A stretch of 64,000 nt of DNA from Paralithodes platypus (Eukaryota > Arthropoda > Malacostraca > Decapoda > Lithodidae), in contig CM064480.1 in assembly GCA_032716605.1 (NCBI GenBank), forward strand, positions 46,073,900-46,137,899, in the 5' to 3' direction. Positions 32,548 through 43,948 of this stretch are shown here, in pieces. The position numbers were made by a program, and so were the translations under genes. Within the stretch, counting starts at the first letter, position 1, and each line of letters begins with the position of its first letter. The notes under the pieces are model-generated. The model worked only from the letters and a program-made list of their open reading frames with translations, had not been told where the DNA came from and did no database searches.

Positions 32548-33112
32548 AGATAGCCAACATGGCTTTAGATCCAGTAAATCTACTAAATCATTAGACGTAA
32601 TTTACTTAGATTTCCAAAAGGCGTTTGATAAGGTACGTCATGGAAAATCATTTAATACATTGGAAATGTTGGGCATTAAAGGAAAAATTCATGCATGGAT
32701 AAGAAGCTGGCTGACACACAGAAGGCAGAGAGTTGTGATAAATGAAGTAAAATCTTAGTGGGAGCCAGTTTATAGTGGAGTGCCTCAGGGATCGGTCCTG
32801 AGGCCAGTTTTGTTTCTAATCTATATAAATTAAATCAATGTTGAACTAAATAATACTATCTCAAAGTTCGCTGATCAGTATTAACCGAAGAAGACAGAAA
32901 TAAACTGCAATCTGATTTAAATAAAATAGTAGAGGGGTCGGAAAAATGGCAGATGCCATTCAATGTTGACAAATGCCAGGTCTTGCAAATAGGTAACAAA
33001 AACGAAAAATATGAATACAAGATGAAAGGCAAGCCAATCAAAACAAGTGCATTAGTTAAAGATTTGGGTTTTTTTATATCTAAAAACCTAAAGAACTCAG
33101 ACGTCGAATATC
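32548..33112 (+). pseudogene. CR1-like LINE reverse-transcriptase fragment
   Basis: In order: QHGFRSSKSTKSLDVIYLDF, QKAFDKVRHGKSF, SWLTHRRQRVVINEVKS, a stop, YSGVPQGSVLRPVLFLIYIN, then FADQY where FADDT is expected, KWQMPFNVDKCQVLQIGN and LVKDLGFFIS. The palm motifs are clear but the catalytic aspartate pair is damaged (FADQ) and there are internal stops. C-rich and CT-rich DNA at 32,513-32,536 precedes it. Confidence 0.88.
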
Positions 33113-33296
33113 AGTTTGTGAGGAAAATATAGCTATAAATATAATGGTATATTTGTTAGTAAAATTATGGATTCTCTTATATTTTTATAGAGTAAGAAAC
33201 ATAATTCGTAATCCTTGGGAAACTTCAATTGTCCATATATTCACTATAATTGTTTGGCTTATGATAAATATATAAATGGTTATGACTTATGCTTAC

Positions 33297-33377
33297 CTTA
33301 TCCATGCTCTTATCAAATCCTCCTCTTTGAACAATCGCAGTTAAAACTTGTTGAATCAGGTTCTTCCCGGCTGCCAT
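33297..33377 (-). CDS. ACOT13-like acyl-CoA thioesterase, first coding exon
   Basis: The minus strand has ATG at 33,377-33,375 followed by MAAGKNLIQQVLTAIVQRGG and FDKSMDK, 27 codons in all, ending at AAG followed by a canonical donor GTAAGC (33,296-33,291). As far as I recall, the vertebrate ACOT13 N-terminus before its first intron has about the same length and a similar amphipathic helix pattern (--L-EVI-AM---RNFE--LGK). The same strand, position upstream of the 29,597-29,786 exon and phase 0 end support one gene. Family role: hotdog-fold thioesterase cleaving medium and long-chain acyl-CoA. The intron is full of LINE and foldback insertions. Confidence 0.55.
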
Positions 33378-33449
33378 AATGAGTTGACACTGTAAAGATA
33401 TATGGGTATGAATAGGGTAAATAAATAGTTTCCATAATAATATAGCCCT

Positions 33450-34211
33450 AAAAAGGAAAGTTTTCGGAGCAATAGGAAGTATGTGGAAGGTGAGAAATCT
33501 TTGAATGATAGCTAAAAGTGCAATGTATCAAGGGATAGTTTTCAAAGTTATTTATGGGGCTAAAACATGGAGTCTTACTGTGCAAGAGAAAAGATGGTTG
33601 GATGTGATAGAGATGAGCTGCTTGAGGAGTATGTGTGGAGTGATGCGTAGAGACAGATTGAGGAAAGAAGAGGTAGCCCACGTAGGAGAGTGGGACAGTA
33701 GGAACCCTTATTGGCCAGAGTGGAAAGAAGGGTGCTATGCTGGAATGGACATGTTGAACGAATGGGAGATGAAAGACTTACAAAGAGAATCTATTAGTCA
33801 GAAACAAGGGGAAATAGATTGAGAGGAAGATCTCGTAGGAGATGGAGAAATGGTGTGAAAAAGTAATTGGAAGATAGAGAGATGACTGAAGAACAGGAAA
33901 GAGAAGTGGTGATGAATAGGATTGACTAGAGAATGCTTGTGAATAGATAAATTATAACGCGGTCTTAGGGAGTGGGGGCTGGGAGGCAGTTGGACTAGAT
34001 AGTAGTCTGTCAGGCGCCTGGCACGGGGAGACGGATTTATATATGAAGGGCCCTGCCTGAAAGTAATGTCAGCAGGTATTGTGGTGTGGTTCCGCTGCAA
34101 GTCTGCCTGCTGTGGCCTGAACCTCTCTGGGAGATTTGGGTCCTGGGAATCTTTTGCTGGAGAACCCTCATGGTCCTTGATCTCTGGGTCTTCTCCTGGG
34201 CGACCTAGGAG
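33450..34211 (+). mobile_element. RTE-like LINE family 1, 3' fragment
   Basis: FGAIGSMWKVRNL, MYQGIVFKVIYGAKTW, MSCLRSMCGVMRRDRLRKEE and the 3' UTR ending GTCTTCTCCTGGGCGACCTA parallel 60,960-61,735, with frameshifts. 5'-truncated. Confidence 0.85.
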
Positions 34212-34265
34212 AAGAGTGAGATGGGTGGAAATGAGTTACTTGAGAAGTGCGTGCAGAGTTAAATG
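34201..34265 (+). mobile_element. LINE family 2 scrap
   Basis: RRVRWVEMSYLRSACRVK matches the C-terminal region of the family-2 LINE at 48.1-48.4 kb (VVEVSYLRSACRVTRRDR). It abuts the family-1 fragment. Confidence 0.6.
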
Positions 34266-34499
34266 AAGATGACATAACACATGTATCGAAACGTCCTGTT
34301 CCTGTTGAAGCTATGATTCCCTAAGAATGTTCCAGTTTCTCACTTATATACTGTATATACAGTATATATAGACAGACCATAGTTGTGTGTCTTACTCTGT
34401 AGGTCACAAAACAGGGTTCAGTGAGGACCCCTTTAAAGATTAATTATATATTGTTCACACATTTCTGCTCAGTGTCTCATCAAATAATGCGAGAAAATA

Positions 34500-34615
34500 A
34501 TCGTTTTTTCTCTCTCCCTCTCTCTTCGATGTTCTTCCTCTCTTTTTTGTTCTCTCTCTCTCTCTCTCGCTCCCCCCCCCCCTCTCTCTCTCTCTCTCTC
34601 TTTCTCTCTTCAATC
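34500..34615. repeat. (CT)n tract with C run
   Basis: CT dinucleotides with an internal poly-C block; reading frames across it are artefacts. Confidence 0.9.
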
Positions 34616-34765
34616 TTCCTCCCACGTCACCCCTTCTCCGCTCGGGTGCCCATAAAAACCTTCTTTTCTTGTATGACAAACTTATAATCGAAAATATTTC
34701 CATCCTAGTCCTACACTTTTTTTTTGTTGTGGAAGTGAATCTCGCTCACCCATTTTTCCGGCCGC

Positions 34766-34985
34766 TTAACCCCTTGAGATTACGAGAACACGTGTCTTCC
34801 TTTATACTCTTGCTATTGTTAGAGGATTTTATGCAGATTACGAAGGATCTCTAGGAATGAAAGGGAAAAACCTATCAAAATTAACCCTCTGTCTCTTAAA
34901 AGTTTCTTCCCAAGCTAAATCGCATTGTCTAATGATAGTCAAACTAATAGGAAGACACATGTCCTCAAAATACTGAAAGGGTTAA
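34766..34985. mobile_element. piggyBac-like MITE
   Basis: TTAA at both ends (34,766-34,769; 34,982-34,985), CCCC left and AAAGGG right termini, interior words TTAGAGGATTTTATGCAG and TTGTCTAATGATAG in inverted arrangement. Confidence 0.75.
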
Positions 34986-35044
34986 GTTTCCTTTTTTTCC
35001 AATTTCCATTGATTCCCATATGTATTTTATTATGTATGTATGTA

Positions 35045-37275
35045 CAGTATGTACAGTATATACTCTGGCATATAGGCCTACCCCATTTTTGTTTTATTGG
35101 GGGTGGCCGACTCGAGACAGAGCTTGAACAGGGACATCACAACACAACAGAAAAACAAAAGAAAACAAAACACAAAATCACACACATCTAGGTTGTCCAG
35201 GATAAATACCCAGAGACCCAGACCCTTTTGGGGTCTCCAGCTAGATTCCCAGGTCTCAGATCTCCTGGAGAGGCTCCGATTTCCGCAGGAAGACTCGCAG
35301 TGAAGCCGCCACCAGAAGCCTGCCCACTATGCATCCAGACATACCCTTTATTACAACCGGGTCCCCAGGCCAGGCGCCTGACGGACTATTATCTAGTCCA
35401 ACTGGCGCAAGACCCTCTCTCCCAAACGACCGCGTTTACACTCATCTATTCACTAGCATTCTTCATTCATTCCTATTTATTACCACTTCTCTAGCCTGAT
35501 CTATAGTCATTCCTCTATCTTCCAACGCTTGTCCTACACAATTTATCTATCTCAATGGAGGTCTTCCTACCCCTCTACCTCCCCTTGTGTCTGAATCACA
35601 TATTCTCCTTGCAAGCCTTTCATCTTCCATTCGTTCAACATAAACATACCAGCTCAGCACCATTCTGTCCACTCTGGCTGACAGATGTTCCTGCTGCCCC
35701 ACTCTCCTACGTATCTCTTCATTCCTCAATCTGTCTCTACGAGTCACTCCACACATACTCCTCAAGCAGCTCATCTCCATCACATCCAGATTTCTTCACT
35801 GCTTTGCCTTCAGAGCCATTGTCTCAGCCCCATACATCACTGTTGGTACAACAATCCCTTGATACATTGCACTTTTAGCTTTCATTCCGAGATTTCTCAC
35901 CTTCCACATACTTCCCATTGCTCCAAAATGTTTCCTTCCTTCACATACTCCCTGTTTTACCTCCATTTCCATATCTCCATTCTTGCTTATCGTTCCTCCT
36001 AGATATTTAAAACACTCCACTTGTTCCAGTATTTCCCCATCCAGCCTCACAGCTAGATACACCCTACGATCACCCCTATTACTGTACACACCATCACTTT
36101 ACTTTTATTGACGTTCACCTTCCTCCTCACCAAACCAAACTCTTTGACTACTTGCTGCAGTTTCTCCTCAGAATCCGCCACCAACACTGCGTCATCAGCA
36201 AACAACAACTGATTCAACTCCCAATATCTACCATTCTTTCCTACTAAACCCAATCCTCTACCCATAGTCTCATTTTCACCTCCCTCACCACACCATCCAT
36301 ATATACATTAAACAGCCACGGTGTCATTACACAACCCTGTTGCAGACCTACTTTACCTCAATTACCTTATTTCCTACTCTAACACACGCTCTGCTCTCTT
36401 CATAAAACTCTTAACTGCTTTTAACAAATTTCCTCCAATTTCATGAAACCTTAGCACTTTCCACATTGCTTCTTGATCCACACGACGTGCTTTTTCCAAA
36501 TCCATAAAAGCCCAAAATATCTCCTTAGGCTTCTCTAAATACTTCTCGCATAGCTGTCTTACTGCAAAAATATGATCCACACACTCAATTCCCCTCCTAA
36601 AACTGCACAGCTCTTCTCCTATTGCCCCTTCCATACTCTTTATTATCCTCTCTATGAACACCCTGCCATACAGCTTTCCAACCACTGATAATAAACTAAT
36701 ACCTTTATAGTTTGAACACTCCTGCCAGTCTCCCTTCCCCTTGTACAACGGCACAATACATGCACTCCTCCAGTATAGTGGTACCATTGACACAACAAAG
36801 CACACATTAAATAGTCTCACCAGGCAATCTATTATCACATCTCCACCCTTCTTAATACACTCCACAGCAATACCATCCATACCTTCTCCTTTTTACTCTC
36901 ATTTGTCTCACTGCTTGTTTCACCTCATTTTCCACAATCTTTTCATTCATTCCTTGCCACCTTGGTGGCCTGGGTAGCCTATCTCCATCAATCACTACTT
37001 CAATCACTGCTTCCCTTCCATCTTTTACATTTAGCAAAGATTAAAAATACTCGGCATATCTCTTCCTCACTTCAACTCCTTCCACTAGTAATTCTCCATT
37101 TGCATCTTTCACTGACTCTTCCCTCGTTTGTCCTCCGTTCCTTACTCTATTTACCTCCTTCCAGAACATCTTCCGTTCCTCAAAATTCTCACTCAACCTT
37201 TGACCCCAACTTTCGTTTGCATTTTTCTTTGCTTCTCTAAATTTCCGTTTTGCCTCTCTCCTTTTCTCCTTAGAC
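35045..37275 (-). mobile_element. RTE-like LINE family 1, longest copy
   Basis: Minus strand, 5' to 3': linker (REAKRKFREAKKNANESWGQ and RWQGMNEKIVENEVKQAVRQ), palm start MDGIAVECIKKGG, CIVPLYKGKGDWQECSNYKG, ISLLSVVGKLYGRVFIERII, FWAFMDLEKARRVDQEAMWK (usually DLEKAYDRVDREAMW), LLFADDAVLVADS, KVNVNKSKVMVC, FKYLGGTIS, VPTVMYGAETM and MSCLRSMCGVTRRDR. Frameshifts near 36,370, 36,260 and 35,790 make it non-coding. The tail is (TAC)n-like at the left. Confidence 0.9.
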
Positions 37276-37281
37276 GATTAT

Positions 37282-37317
37282 ATCAAGATTAAGGGGACAG
37301 TGGCTGGGTTTTTGGTC

Positions 37318-37355
<38 letters not shown>

Positions 37356-37680
37356 TTTCCTCTCTAGATCTCCATCAAGCTTAGAAAAACACCCCCTAGA
37401 TCCCCCTTCAAGATATATTTGTAAATTTTTCGGTAGAAAAATGTCCCGGCCAAAGGCCGATTCCTCCTAAAATTACAGGCTCCCTATTGCTTGCCAGGAA
37501 AAAAATCGACACCTAAATGGCACGAAAGGTTCTAATATTGACAAAGAAATGGGTTGAAAGGTCATAAAATCACCAAACTAATGGAATCAACGTCTTAAAA
37601 TCTCAACAGTAGTGGGGCTAAACATGAGGGAGAAGGGGGTTCAGAAAAAAAACGGCCTATCTCCCCCTAAGAAGGCTATG
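37282..37680. mobile_element. Foldback A, right part, with poly-T
   Basis: A T run at 37,326-37,352 precedes ACAGGCTCCCTATTGCTTGC and the type-A right arm ending in CTATCTCCCCCTAAG. Confidence 0.7.
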
Positions 37681-37689
37681 TGAAAGTCA

Positions 37690-37812
37690 GAGCTTTAATT
37701 GAGATAGTCTTTACCCTTATAATTTCCGATGATCCTTTCAAATCTGTATGAAATCGTCTAATGATAGCCAGAATAGACTGTCTAAATGGGTTATAATCCT
37801 CAAGGGGCTAAG
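37690..37812. mobile_element. piggyBac-like MITE half
   Basis: TTAATTGAGATAGTCTTTA and AAATCGTCTAATGATAGCCA are interior words of the MITE family. The terminal TTAA is degraded. Confidence 0.5.
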
Positions 37813-38190
37813 ACTGGATTAAATAACAGAAAGAATGCAAAAAAATAAAAAAATAAAATAAAATAAATAAATTGCATTGTTGCGGTTATCTTCATCAATT
37901 ATAAAGAGTGCAGTTGCCCACATAAGTTCTGTTCCTTGTCGTAATCTTATGTGTGGAAGTAACATTGTGTGAATGAATTGCGAGTGTGATTTCTTATAAT
38001 TATCAGTTGACTGATGAAATGAGTTAACCACTACATGAGAAACTACACTCGTAATTCAATCACGCGCATTATAATTCCAGGTATAAGATCACAGAGAGCA
38101 ACAGAACGTATGTGACCAACTGTACATAATTGAAATGTTTACGACTTTAAAGAAGGGACTCTGTTTTAGGAATAATCGTACAAAGTCTAT
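37813..38190. other. Unassigned stretch
   Basis: An AAATAAAATAAA run near 37,840-37,870; nothing coding recognised. Confidence 0.5.
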
Positions 38191-38800
38191 GGTTGGCTAG
38201 CCTGTTCTCTGCCCTCTCATTTCTTTCCAAGACTTTTCGCTCACTCCTTTACCTCGGCATTTTTCTTTATGCTTTTATCTTCGTTCACTCCTTGACCTTG
38301 GCCTTTTCCTTATATCGTTATCTTCACTTTAACTTCATTCCTCCTTTTACCGTGGAAAAGAAAATCACGGAAGAATTTAAGCGTTCTCGTTTCTCAAGGG
38401 AATTCCTAATGTCCGACCCTCCAACATTCTATTTTCTGACCCTGATTTTTTGTCAAGCTTTTCTTTTGCTAAGCCCCAAGATCCCTTTCAATCTAAAAAC
38501 GTGCCTCACCAGATCCCTCGTCAAGCTAAAGAAACACTCCCATAGACCTACCTTAAAGGTTGACTTGTACATTTTTCGGTTGAAAAATATCCCGTCTAAA
38601 GGCCGGCTATTCCTAAATTACAGGCTAGCTATTGCTCGCCAGGGAATATTAGACACCTGAATAGGGCGATTTATTTTTTATTTTTTTATATAATCGCCAA
38701 AATAATGAGGAACAAATTAGTAGAATTTAAGCGTTTTGGTTTCTCAAGGGAATTCCTAATGTCCGATCCTTCAAATTCTTTCATGAGTTTTTCGTTGTTA
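38191..38800. repeat. Foldback-A relic with internal direct repeat
   Basis: GAATTTAAGCGTT, TTTCTCAAGGGAATTCCTAA and TGTCCGA recur at about 38,375 and 38,727. The middle holds the GCTATTGCTCGCCAGGGAAT core of type A. The 155-codon plus-strand ORF here runs through these repeats and is not a gene. Confidence 0.6.
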
Positions 38801-38894
38801 AGAATTCTCCGTCTTGGTTATGATAAGGTAGTTATGGTGGAATGGTCTTGTTATTGAACTTGTAGCCCAATGTTCTAGCGTTCAAATACCATGC

Positions 38895-39262
38895 TTTAAG
38901 GGGGCCCACAGTTTTTTTTCTCTCTTTCCCACTCTCTCTTTGGGTTGTATCCATTCGGCCTCATTCAGCCTACTGTTTTAAGACGTTTACCCCCATCCAG
39001 GTGTAACAATTTTCCTAGTGAGTGGTAGCGAGCAAGCATATATATAGTTTTGTGTACAGCAAGCTAAATTTGTAAATTTTTCGATAGAAAAATGTCTCCG
39101 GCGAAGCCGGATTTCTCCATACAATGCTGGCTCGCGATAAGAAATCGACTCCTGAATGGGGATAAACGCCTTCAAACAGTTGGCTGAATGGTGCCGAATG
39201 GATACAATCCAGAGAAAGAGAGAAAAAGGGAGAAACATAAAAAAACAGGTGACCCCCCTTTA
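38895..39262. mobile_element. Foldback MITE, type B, second copy
   Basis: TTGTATCCATTCGGCC, TACTGTTTTAAGACG and CCCCATCCAGGTGT on the left are mirrored on the right by GAATGGGGATAAACG and GAATGGATACAATCC. Homologous to 6,518-6,852. Confidence 0.8.
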
Positions 39263-39655
39263 TGAAAAGATATTATTGGGATCTAATTTGTACCGCAATT
39301 AGTTTCAGTACATTTCCACACATTTCACTGATACTAAGCTGGTAGATCAAGTTTCCAGAGTTCAAATCCTGATGTGTCAATGGGAAGATATTATTGAGAT
39401 AGAATTTGTGCTGTACTTATTTTCAGTACATTACCACAAAGACCACCGACACGCCATAAAAACCACCCAAGCTTTTTGCGATACATTAACATTGTGTAAA
39501 TATTCCCATATTGAATATAATGCTATAATATTTAGTACCTAGTAAGTGAAAATCTCAATAAGCCACCTTGACGAGGTATACAGACTAATGATGCACATAA
39601 CAAAGCCACTCCAACAGCTTACTATCTCTCCAACACCCCTTTTCCCCTCTAAACA
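39263..39655. other. Unassigned stretch with short direct repeat
   Basis: AAGATATTATTG followed by GATCTAATTTG and a variant about 115 bp later suggests an old local duplication. No gene. Confidence 0.45.
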
Positions 39656-39656
39656 C

Positions 39657-39730
39657 TGCCTTGATGGTGTAATGGTTAGTGCGTGTAACTTCAGTATGTG
39701 TTATACTGGGTTCGAATCCTGGGAGTAATG
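39657..39730 (+). repeat. tRNA-like sequence
   Basis: TGGTGTAATGGTTAGTGCG resembles an A box and GGGTTCGAATCCTGG a B box and T arm. The acceptor stem is not convincing, so a tRNA-derived pseudogene or SINE head is likeliest. Confidence 0.55.
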
Positions 39731-40055
39731 CATGCTTTCATTAATTTAATTTGCGTGATTGTAGGTGTTATTAACGAGGTTAAAAATATAATGTAGATAC
39801 AAAGTGCCATTGTAAAGGTTAATCCCTCAATATACTTTCACCTGACCTGCGTATGTGAACATTTAAGTCTGCGGGTATGAATCAGGGTGGTCAGACAATG
39901 ATGATGCGGATTCAGGACGCCGAATCAGCACCGAGCCAAGAGGACACAACCAGGTGCCTTTGGTCTGGTCAGCCAAGACTACAGGATGTGCTCAAATATG
40001 TGTGTCAAATTTCAGGCAATGATAATATAAATGACTCCAAGCATAACGTGATCTA

Positions 40056-40125
40056 TTATCCCACCCCTACTCTGTGTAACTCTCCTATCCAAGAGTGAAA
40101 CGATATTCCCAATCTTAAATATCGT
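40056..40125 (+). pseudogene. Jockey-like LINE scrap
   Basis: CCCACCCCTACTCTGTG and CCAAGAGTGAAACG match 28,108-28,165 of the larger LINE copy. Confidence 0.75.
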
Positions 40126-40282
40126 GAATTAATTGCAAGTGAGGTTTCTTTTTAATATTAGTTGACAAATCAGATGTGTTAACCACTGCATAAATAACTA
40201 CAGTCATAATTCAATTACGCGCATTATATTTCTATGTAGTGCAGAATAAGATCACAGAGAGGAATAGAATTTATGTCTGTAA

Positions 40283-40330
40283 CCCACTCATAAGAATTCA
40301 TGGACCCCTATATTTTGTCTTTCTCATCCA
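40283..40330. mobile_element. Single end of the TA-flanked MITE seen at 53.3 kb
   Basis: AACCCACTCATAAGAATTC and the following TGGACCCCTAT resemble the inverted ends of the element at 53,317-53,563. No partner end was found. Confidence 0.45.
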
Positions 40331-40477
40331 CATTGATAGAATTTTGTTTATTTATATTATCAATATTAATAATAATATTAACCTCAGTATGTGTTCCCTC
40401 TGTAGTCCAATAAAGTATTATGAATTATTTCTGAGTTAGTCTTTGACATTTTCAATCAGCTTCAGAAATATCTCTTT

Positions 40478-40690
40478 TTAACCTTTCCAGTTTACCTTGA
40501 CGCATTCTTAATTTTTTATTCTGGCTATTCTTCCATGGCTTTATTTAGTTTAGGAAGGGTCTGTGAGAGACAAAAGAATGATTAACATCGAGCGTATCAT
40601 TTTAATTGTTCGAGGTCCTTCCTAAGCTATATATAATCGTCTATCAAAAAAACTCCACAAACTGAATGAGTTCGTGAAGGAGTTTCGTGG
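40478..40690. mobile_element. Degraded piggyBac-like MITE
   Basis: TTAACCTTTCCAGTTTACCT at the left and an interior ATAATCGTCTATC with a diverged right end near ACTGAATGAGTTC. Confidence 0.5.
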
Positions 40691-40859
40691 TACTGAGAAA
40701 CTCTATGATCTCTTTGAAATGTGTTTTTATAGCAATTAAATATTCTGATATCATAGCGTCTATTCTAGTATTTTTAGATATACGAATTCATGCAGCTGGA
40801 GAAGGACATCTATCAATTAATGTGGTAACATCTATGCCAATTAACACTATTTGGTTCGA

Positions 40860-41070
40860 GGGAGGATGTTCTGGATCTTCCCCATTTCGCTCTATTAGTT
40901 TAGAGATTTTAAGACACTTCACCCGCTTCAGGTATCCATATTTTTTTCTTCTGGGCGAACAACAGCGAGCCTGTATTTTATATTAAAAAAAAAAAAAAAA
41001 AAAAAAAATGGCCTTTAGGGGGGATATTTTTTTTTATGGAAAAATTTGAAAAATGAACTTGTAGTGAGTC
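40860..41070. mobile_element. Foldback A partial copy
   Basis: TTTTAAGACACTTCACCC, CAGGTATCCATATTTTTTTC and GGCGAACAACAGCGAGCCTG match the type-A left arm and core. An A run lies at 40,985-41,008. Confidence 0.65.
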
Positions 41071-41235
41071 TGGGTGGATTTTATTATTTGTATTTTTTAA
41101 GTCGGACGGAAGTCTGGGAAGGTTCTTCACAAACTAAAATAAATTGCTTAATAATGGCTGGATTAATCAGAATCCTCAATACTAATTAAATAAAATACCA
41201 TAACCCACAAGACGTCGTACCAGATAGTGTTATTA
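41071..41235. repeat. Dispersed repeat beside foldback A, copy 2
   Basis: Homologous to 30,885-31,030 (CCACAAGACGTCG..CCAGATAGTGTTA). Confidence 0.6.
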
Positions 41236-41259
41236 CTTTGACTCACAGATATCCATTCT

Positions 41260-41580
41260 AAGATGAACCCTTTAAGAAACATGGCGTATTTTGCTTTTAT
41301 TCTTGCTATCACTAGAATATTTTATGCAGCCTAGGAAAGACATGCAGCAATCAAAGGGGTGAATTTGACCCCAATTGACTCTTTGACTCACACAAATCAC
41401 TTCTATGGTTAACCCTTTCAGTAACGTGGCTTTTTTTATTTTATTCTTGCTGATATTAGATGATTTTATACGGCTTACGAAGGACCTGTAGCAATCAAAG
41501 GGGGAAACTTTACTTCAGTTAACCCTTTGAATCCCACGGTTCCTTCTTAAGCTTAAAAAGTAATTAAATAATTACCAGAA
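41260..41580. mobile_element. Two head-to-tail piggyBac-like MITE halves
   Basis: AACCCTTTAAGAAACATGGC and TTAACCCTTTCAGTAACGTG start consecutive left halves with similar interiors (TATTAGATGATTTTATACGG). A third TTAACCCTTTGAATCCCACG starts at 41,519. Confidence 0.6.
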
Positions 41581-41583
41581 TTA

Positions 41584-41944
41584 TATGTAAGAGTGCGGTA
41601 CCGGATATCATAGTGAAAGAGTAAATAATGTAAGAGTGCAGTATAGTATAGTGAAAGAGTTAATAAAATGTAAGAGTGCGGTATAGTATAGTGAAAGAGT
41701 TAATAAAATGTAAGAGTGCGGTATAGTATAGTGAAAGAGTTAATAAAATGTAAGAGTGCGGTATAGTATAGTGAAAGAGTTAATAAAATGTAAGAGTGCG
41801 GTATAGTATAGTGAAAGAGTTAATAACATTTAAAAAATAAAATGTAATAATGTGTTATAGTATAGGGAAAGAGTTAATGAAAGGTAAGACTGCGGTAGAG
41901 TATAGTGAAAGAGTTAATAAAATGCAAGAATAGGGTATGGTATA
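41584..41944. repeat. 40-bp tandem repeat, left part
   Basis: TAAGAGTGCGGTATAGTATA recurs at 40-bp steps (e.g. 41,711, 41,751, 41,791), about nine copies, the outer ones diverged. The array resumes at 43,083 after a LINE insertion. Confidence 0.93.
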
Positions 41945-43082
41945 TCAAGCATGTATGTATGTATGTATGTATGTATGTATGTATGTATGTATATAATCAA
42001 GCACATACCCTGTAACTGGGGGTGGCCCACTCGAAACAGAGCCCGAACAGAAACAACAAAACGAAAACACAAAAACAAAAAGCCTCACACATATCTAGAT
42101 CGCCCAGGAAAAGACCCAGAGACCAAAGATCACTAGGGGCCTCCAGCAACCCCCAGGTCTCAGACCTCCCGGAGAGGTTCCGGTCTCAGCAGGCAGACAG
42201 GCAGCAGAACACACCAAAATGCCCACCCACATTACTTCCAGGCATGGCCCTTCATATATACCGGCTTCCCGGGCCAGGTGTCTGACGGACTATAATCTAG
42301 TCCAACTGGTGCCCGACCCCTTCTCCCTACAACCGTGTTATCACTTATCTATTCAAAAGCATTCTCCACTCATTCCTATTCATCACCACTTCTCTTGCCT
42401 GTTCTTCAGTCATGCTTTTATTACACCATCTCTCCGAGGTCTTCCTCTCAAGCTATTTCCCCTTCTTTCTGACACATACATTCTGTTTGTAATCCTTTTA
42501 TCTCCCATTTGTTCAACATATCAATACCAGCAAAGCACCCTTCTTTCCACTCTAGTCTCTAAGGGTTCCTGTTTTCCCACTCTCCTACGTACCTCTTTAT
42601 TCCTCAATCTGTCTCTACGCGTTACTCCACACATACTGCTCAAGCAGCTCTTCTCCATCACATTCAACCTTCTTTTCTCTTGTACATTCAGACCCCATGT
42701 CTCAGCCCCATACATCACTGTTGGTACAACTATCCCTTGATACATTGCACTTTTAGCTTCCATTCCGAGATTTCTCACCTTCCACATATTTACCATTGCT
42801 CCGAAAACTGTCCTCCTCTCACACACCTCCATGCCCACACCTGCGTCTCTGCTTATCATTCCTCCTAGATATACTACATATAAACACTCTACTTGTTCCA
42901 ACATTTCACCATCCAGTAATACATTTAGATTCACCCTACGAGAATCTCTATTACTCACCATCACTTTACTTTTATTGACAGTCACCTTCAGCTTCCTCCT
43001 ACCAAATACCACACCAAACTCTTTTCCTCCTACCAAATACCACACCAAACTCTTTTACTACTCGCTGCAGCTTTTCCTCAGA
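41945..43082 (-). mobile_element. RTE-like LINE family 1 inserted in a tandem repeat
   Basis: The minus strand carries KLKVTVNKSKVMVSN, VVYLGGMISRD, FGAMVNMWKVRNLGMEAKS, VPTVMYGAETWGLNVQEK, MEKSCLSSMCGVTRRDR and the 3' UTR, with a (ATAC)n tail at 41,951-41,992. A target duplication ATGGTATA lies at 41,937-41,944 and 43,083-43,090. 5'-truncated within the polymerase region. Confidence 0.88.
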
Positions 43083-43090
43083 ATGGTATA

Positions 43091-43559
43091 GTGAAAAAAG
43101 TTAAGAAAATCGTGTGCAAATAATTACAATTTAAATGAAACACTGTGCAATGAGATACTGAAAGGGTGGAGGTGATTATTTGATAAGTATTTTCGGTTTA
43201 GGAAGGAGGTGTCTTAGATATAAAGATTTTCCTCCTAAGCAACGAAGCGGAAGGAGACGTCCCAGCCGACGAGAGGGCCGAGTTCGACGCCAGACTATCC
43301 TTTTCCTAAACTCTTCCCTTGACACTGTTATTGAGGCATCTCGCACGGTGACAGTGTTATTGCATTGCCATCATAATATTGCATAATTTATGTATTGTTC
43401 CTATTTTGTATATTTATTGTCTGGGATATAATGTTAATGCCTTTGTAAATGCAGTTGTTTTCCGTATGTATTACCTGTGTTCTCATTTTCCAGTAAAGTA
43501 TCGTAAGAACCCCAATTAATAATACTATAAAAAAATTAAAAAAATTAAAATACATTATA
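43091..43559. other. Unassigned stretch
   Basis: Holds the decayed end of the 40-bp repeat, then DNA with no recognised gene. An Arg-rich 68-codon plus frame at 43,180-43,386 was noted but has no family resemblance. Confidence 0.45.
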
Positions 43560-43563
43560 TATA

Positions 43564-43622
<59 letters not shown>
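43560..43622. repeat. (TA)n tract
   Basis: About 28 uninterrupted TA units. Confidence 0.95.
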
Positions 43623-43623
<1 letters not shown>

Positions 43624-43675
43624 TTTATGTGTGTGAAGGAGACAAAAGGCAAAGCTGCCTGTAACAAATATATTA
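43623..43675 (-). mobile_element. Jockey-like LINE, extreme 3' end
   Basis: TATGTGTGTGAAGGAGACAA and AAGGCAAAGCTGCCTGTA match the minus-strand LINE 3' end at 63,205-63,240. Very strongly 5'-truncated. Confidence 0.6.
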
Positions 43676-43899
43676 ACCAAAGTAGAAAGAGATACAACAA
43701 ATAAAATATAAATAAATAACAAATAATTTGTTGGTGTACTGGAAAGAAGTGCGGTCTGCTTGATTAGTGTAGTGGAATTAATAGGAGGAGTAGGTGTCTG
43801 TGAGGCCTAGCTGGATTACCGTGTGTAGGTGAGATACACACAGAAATAGTGAGGGAAGCCAGACAAATGAAACAGGCGTTTCAGTAACTTCTTACCATA

Positions 43900-43948
<49 letters not shown>

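Noticed and set aside
38193..38660. 155-codon plus-strand ORF
   Set aside because: It runs through the foldback-A core and an internal direct repeat; no protein family resemblance.
31193..41944. Regular 40-bp repeats resembling a CRISPR array
   Set aside because: Units are contiguous without unique spacers, the genome is eukaryotic and no cas genes exist.
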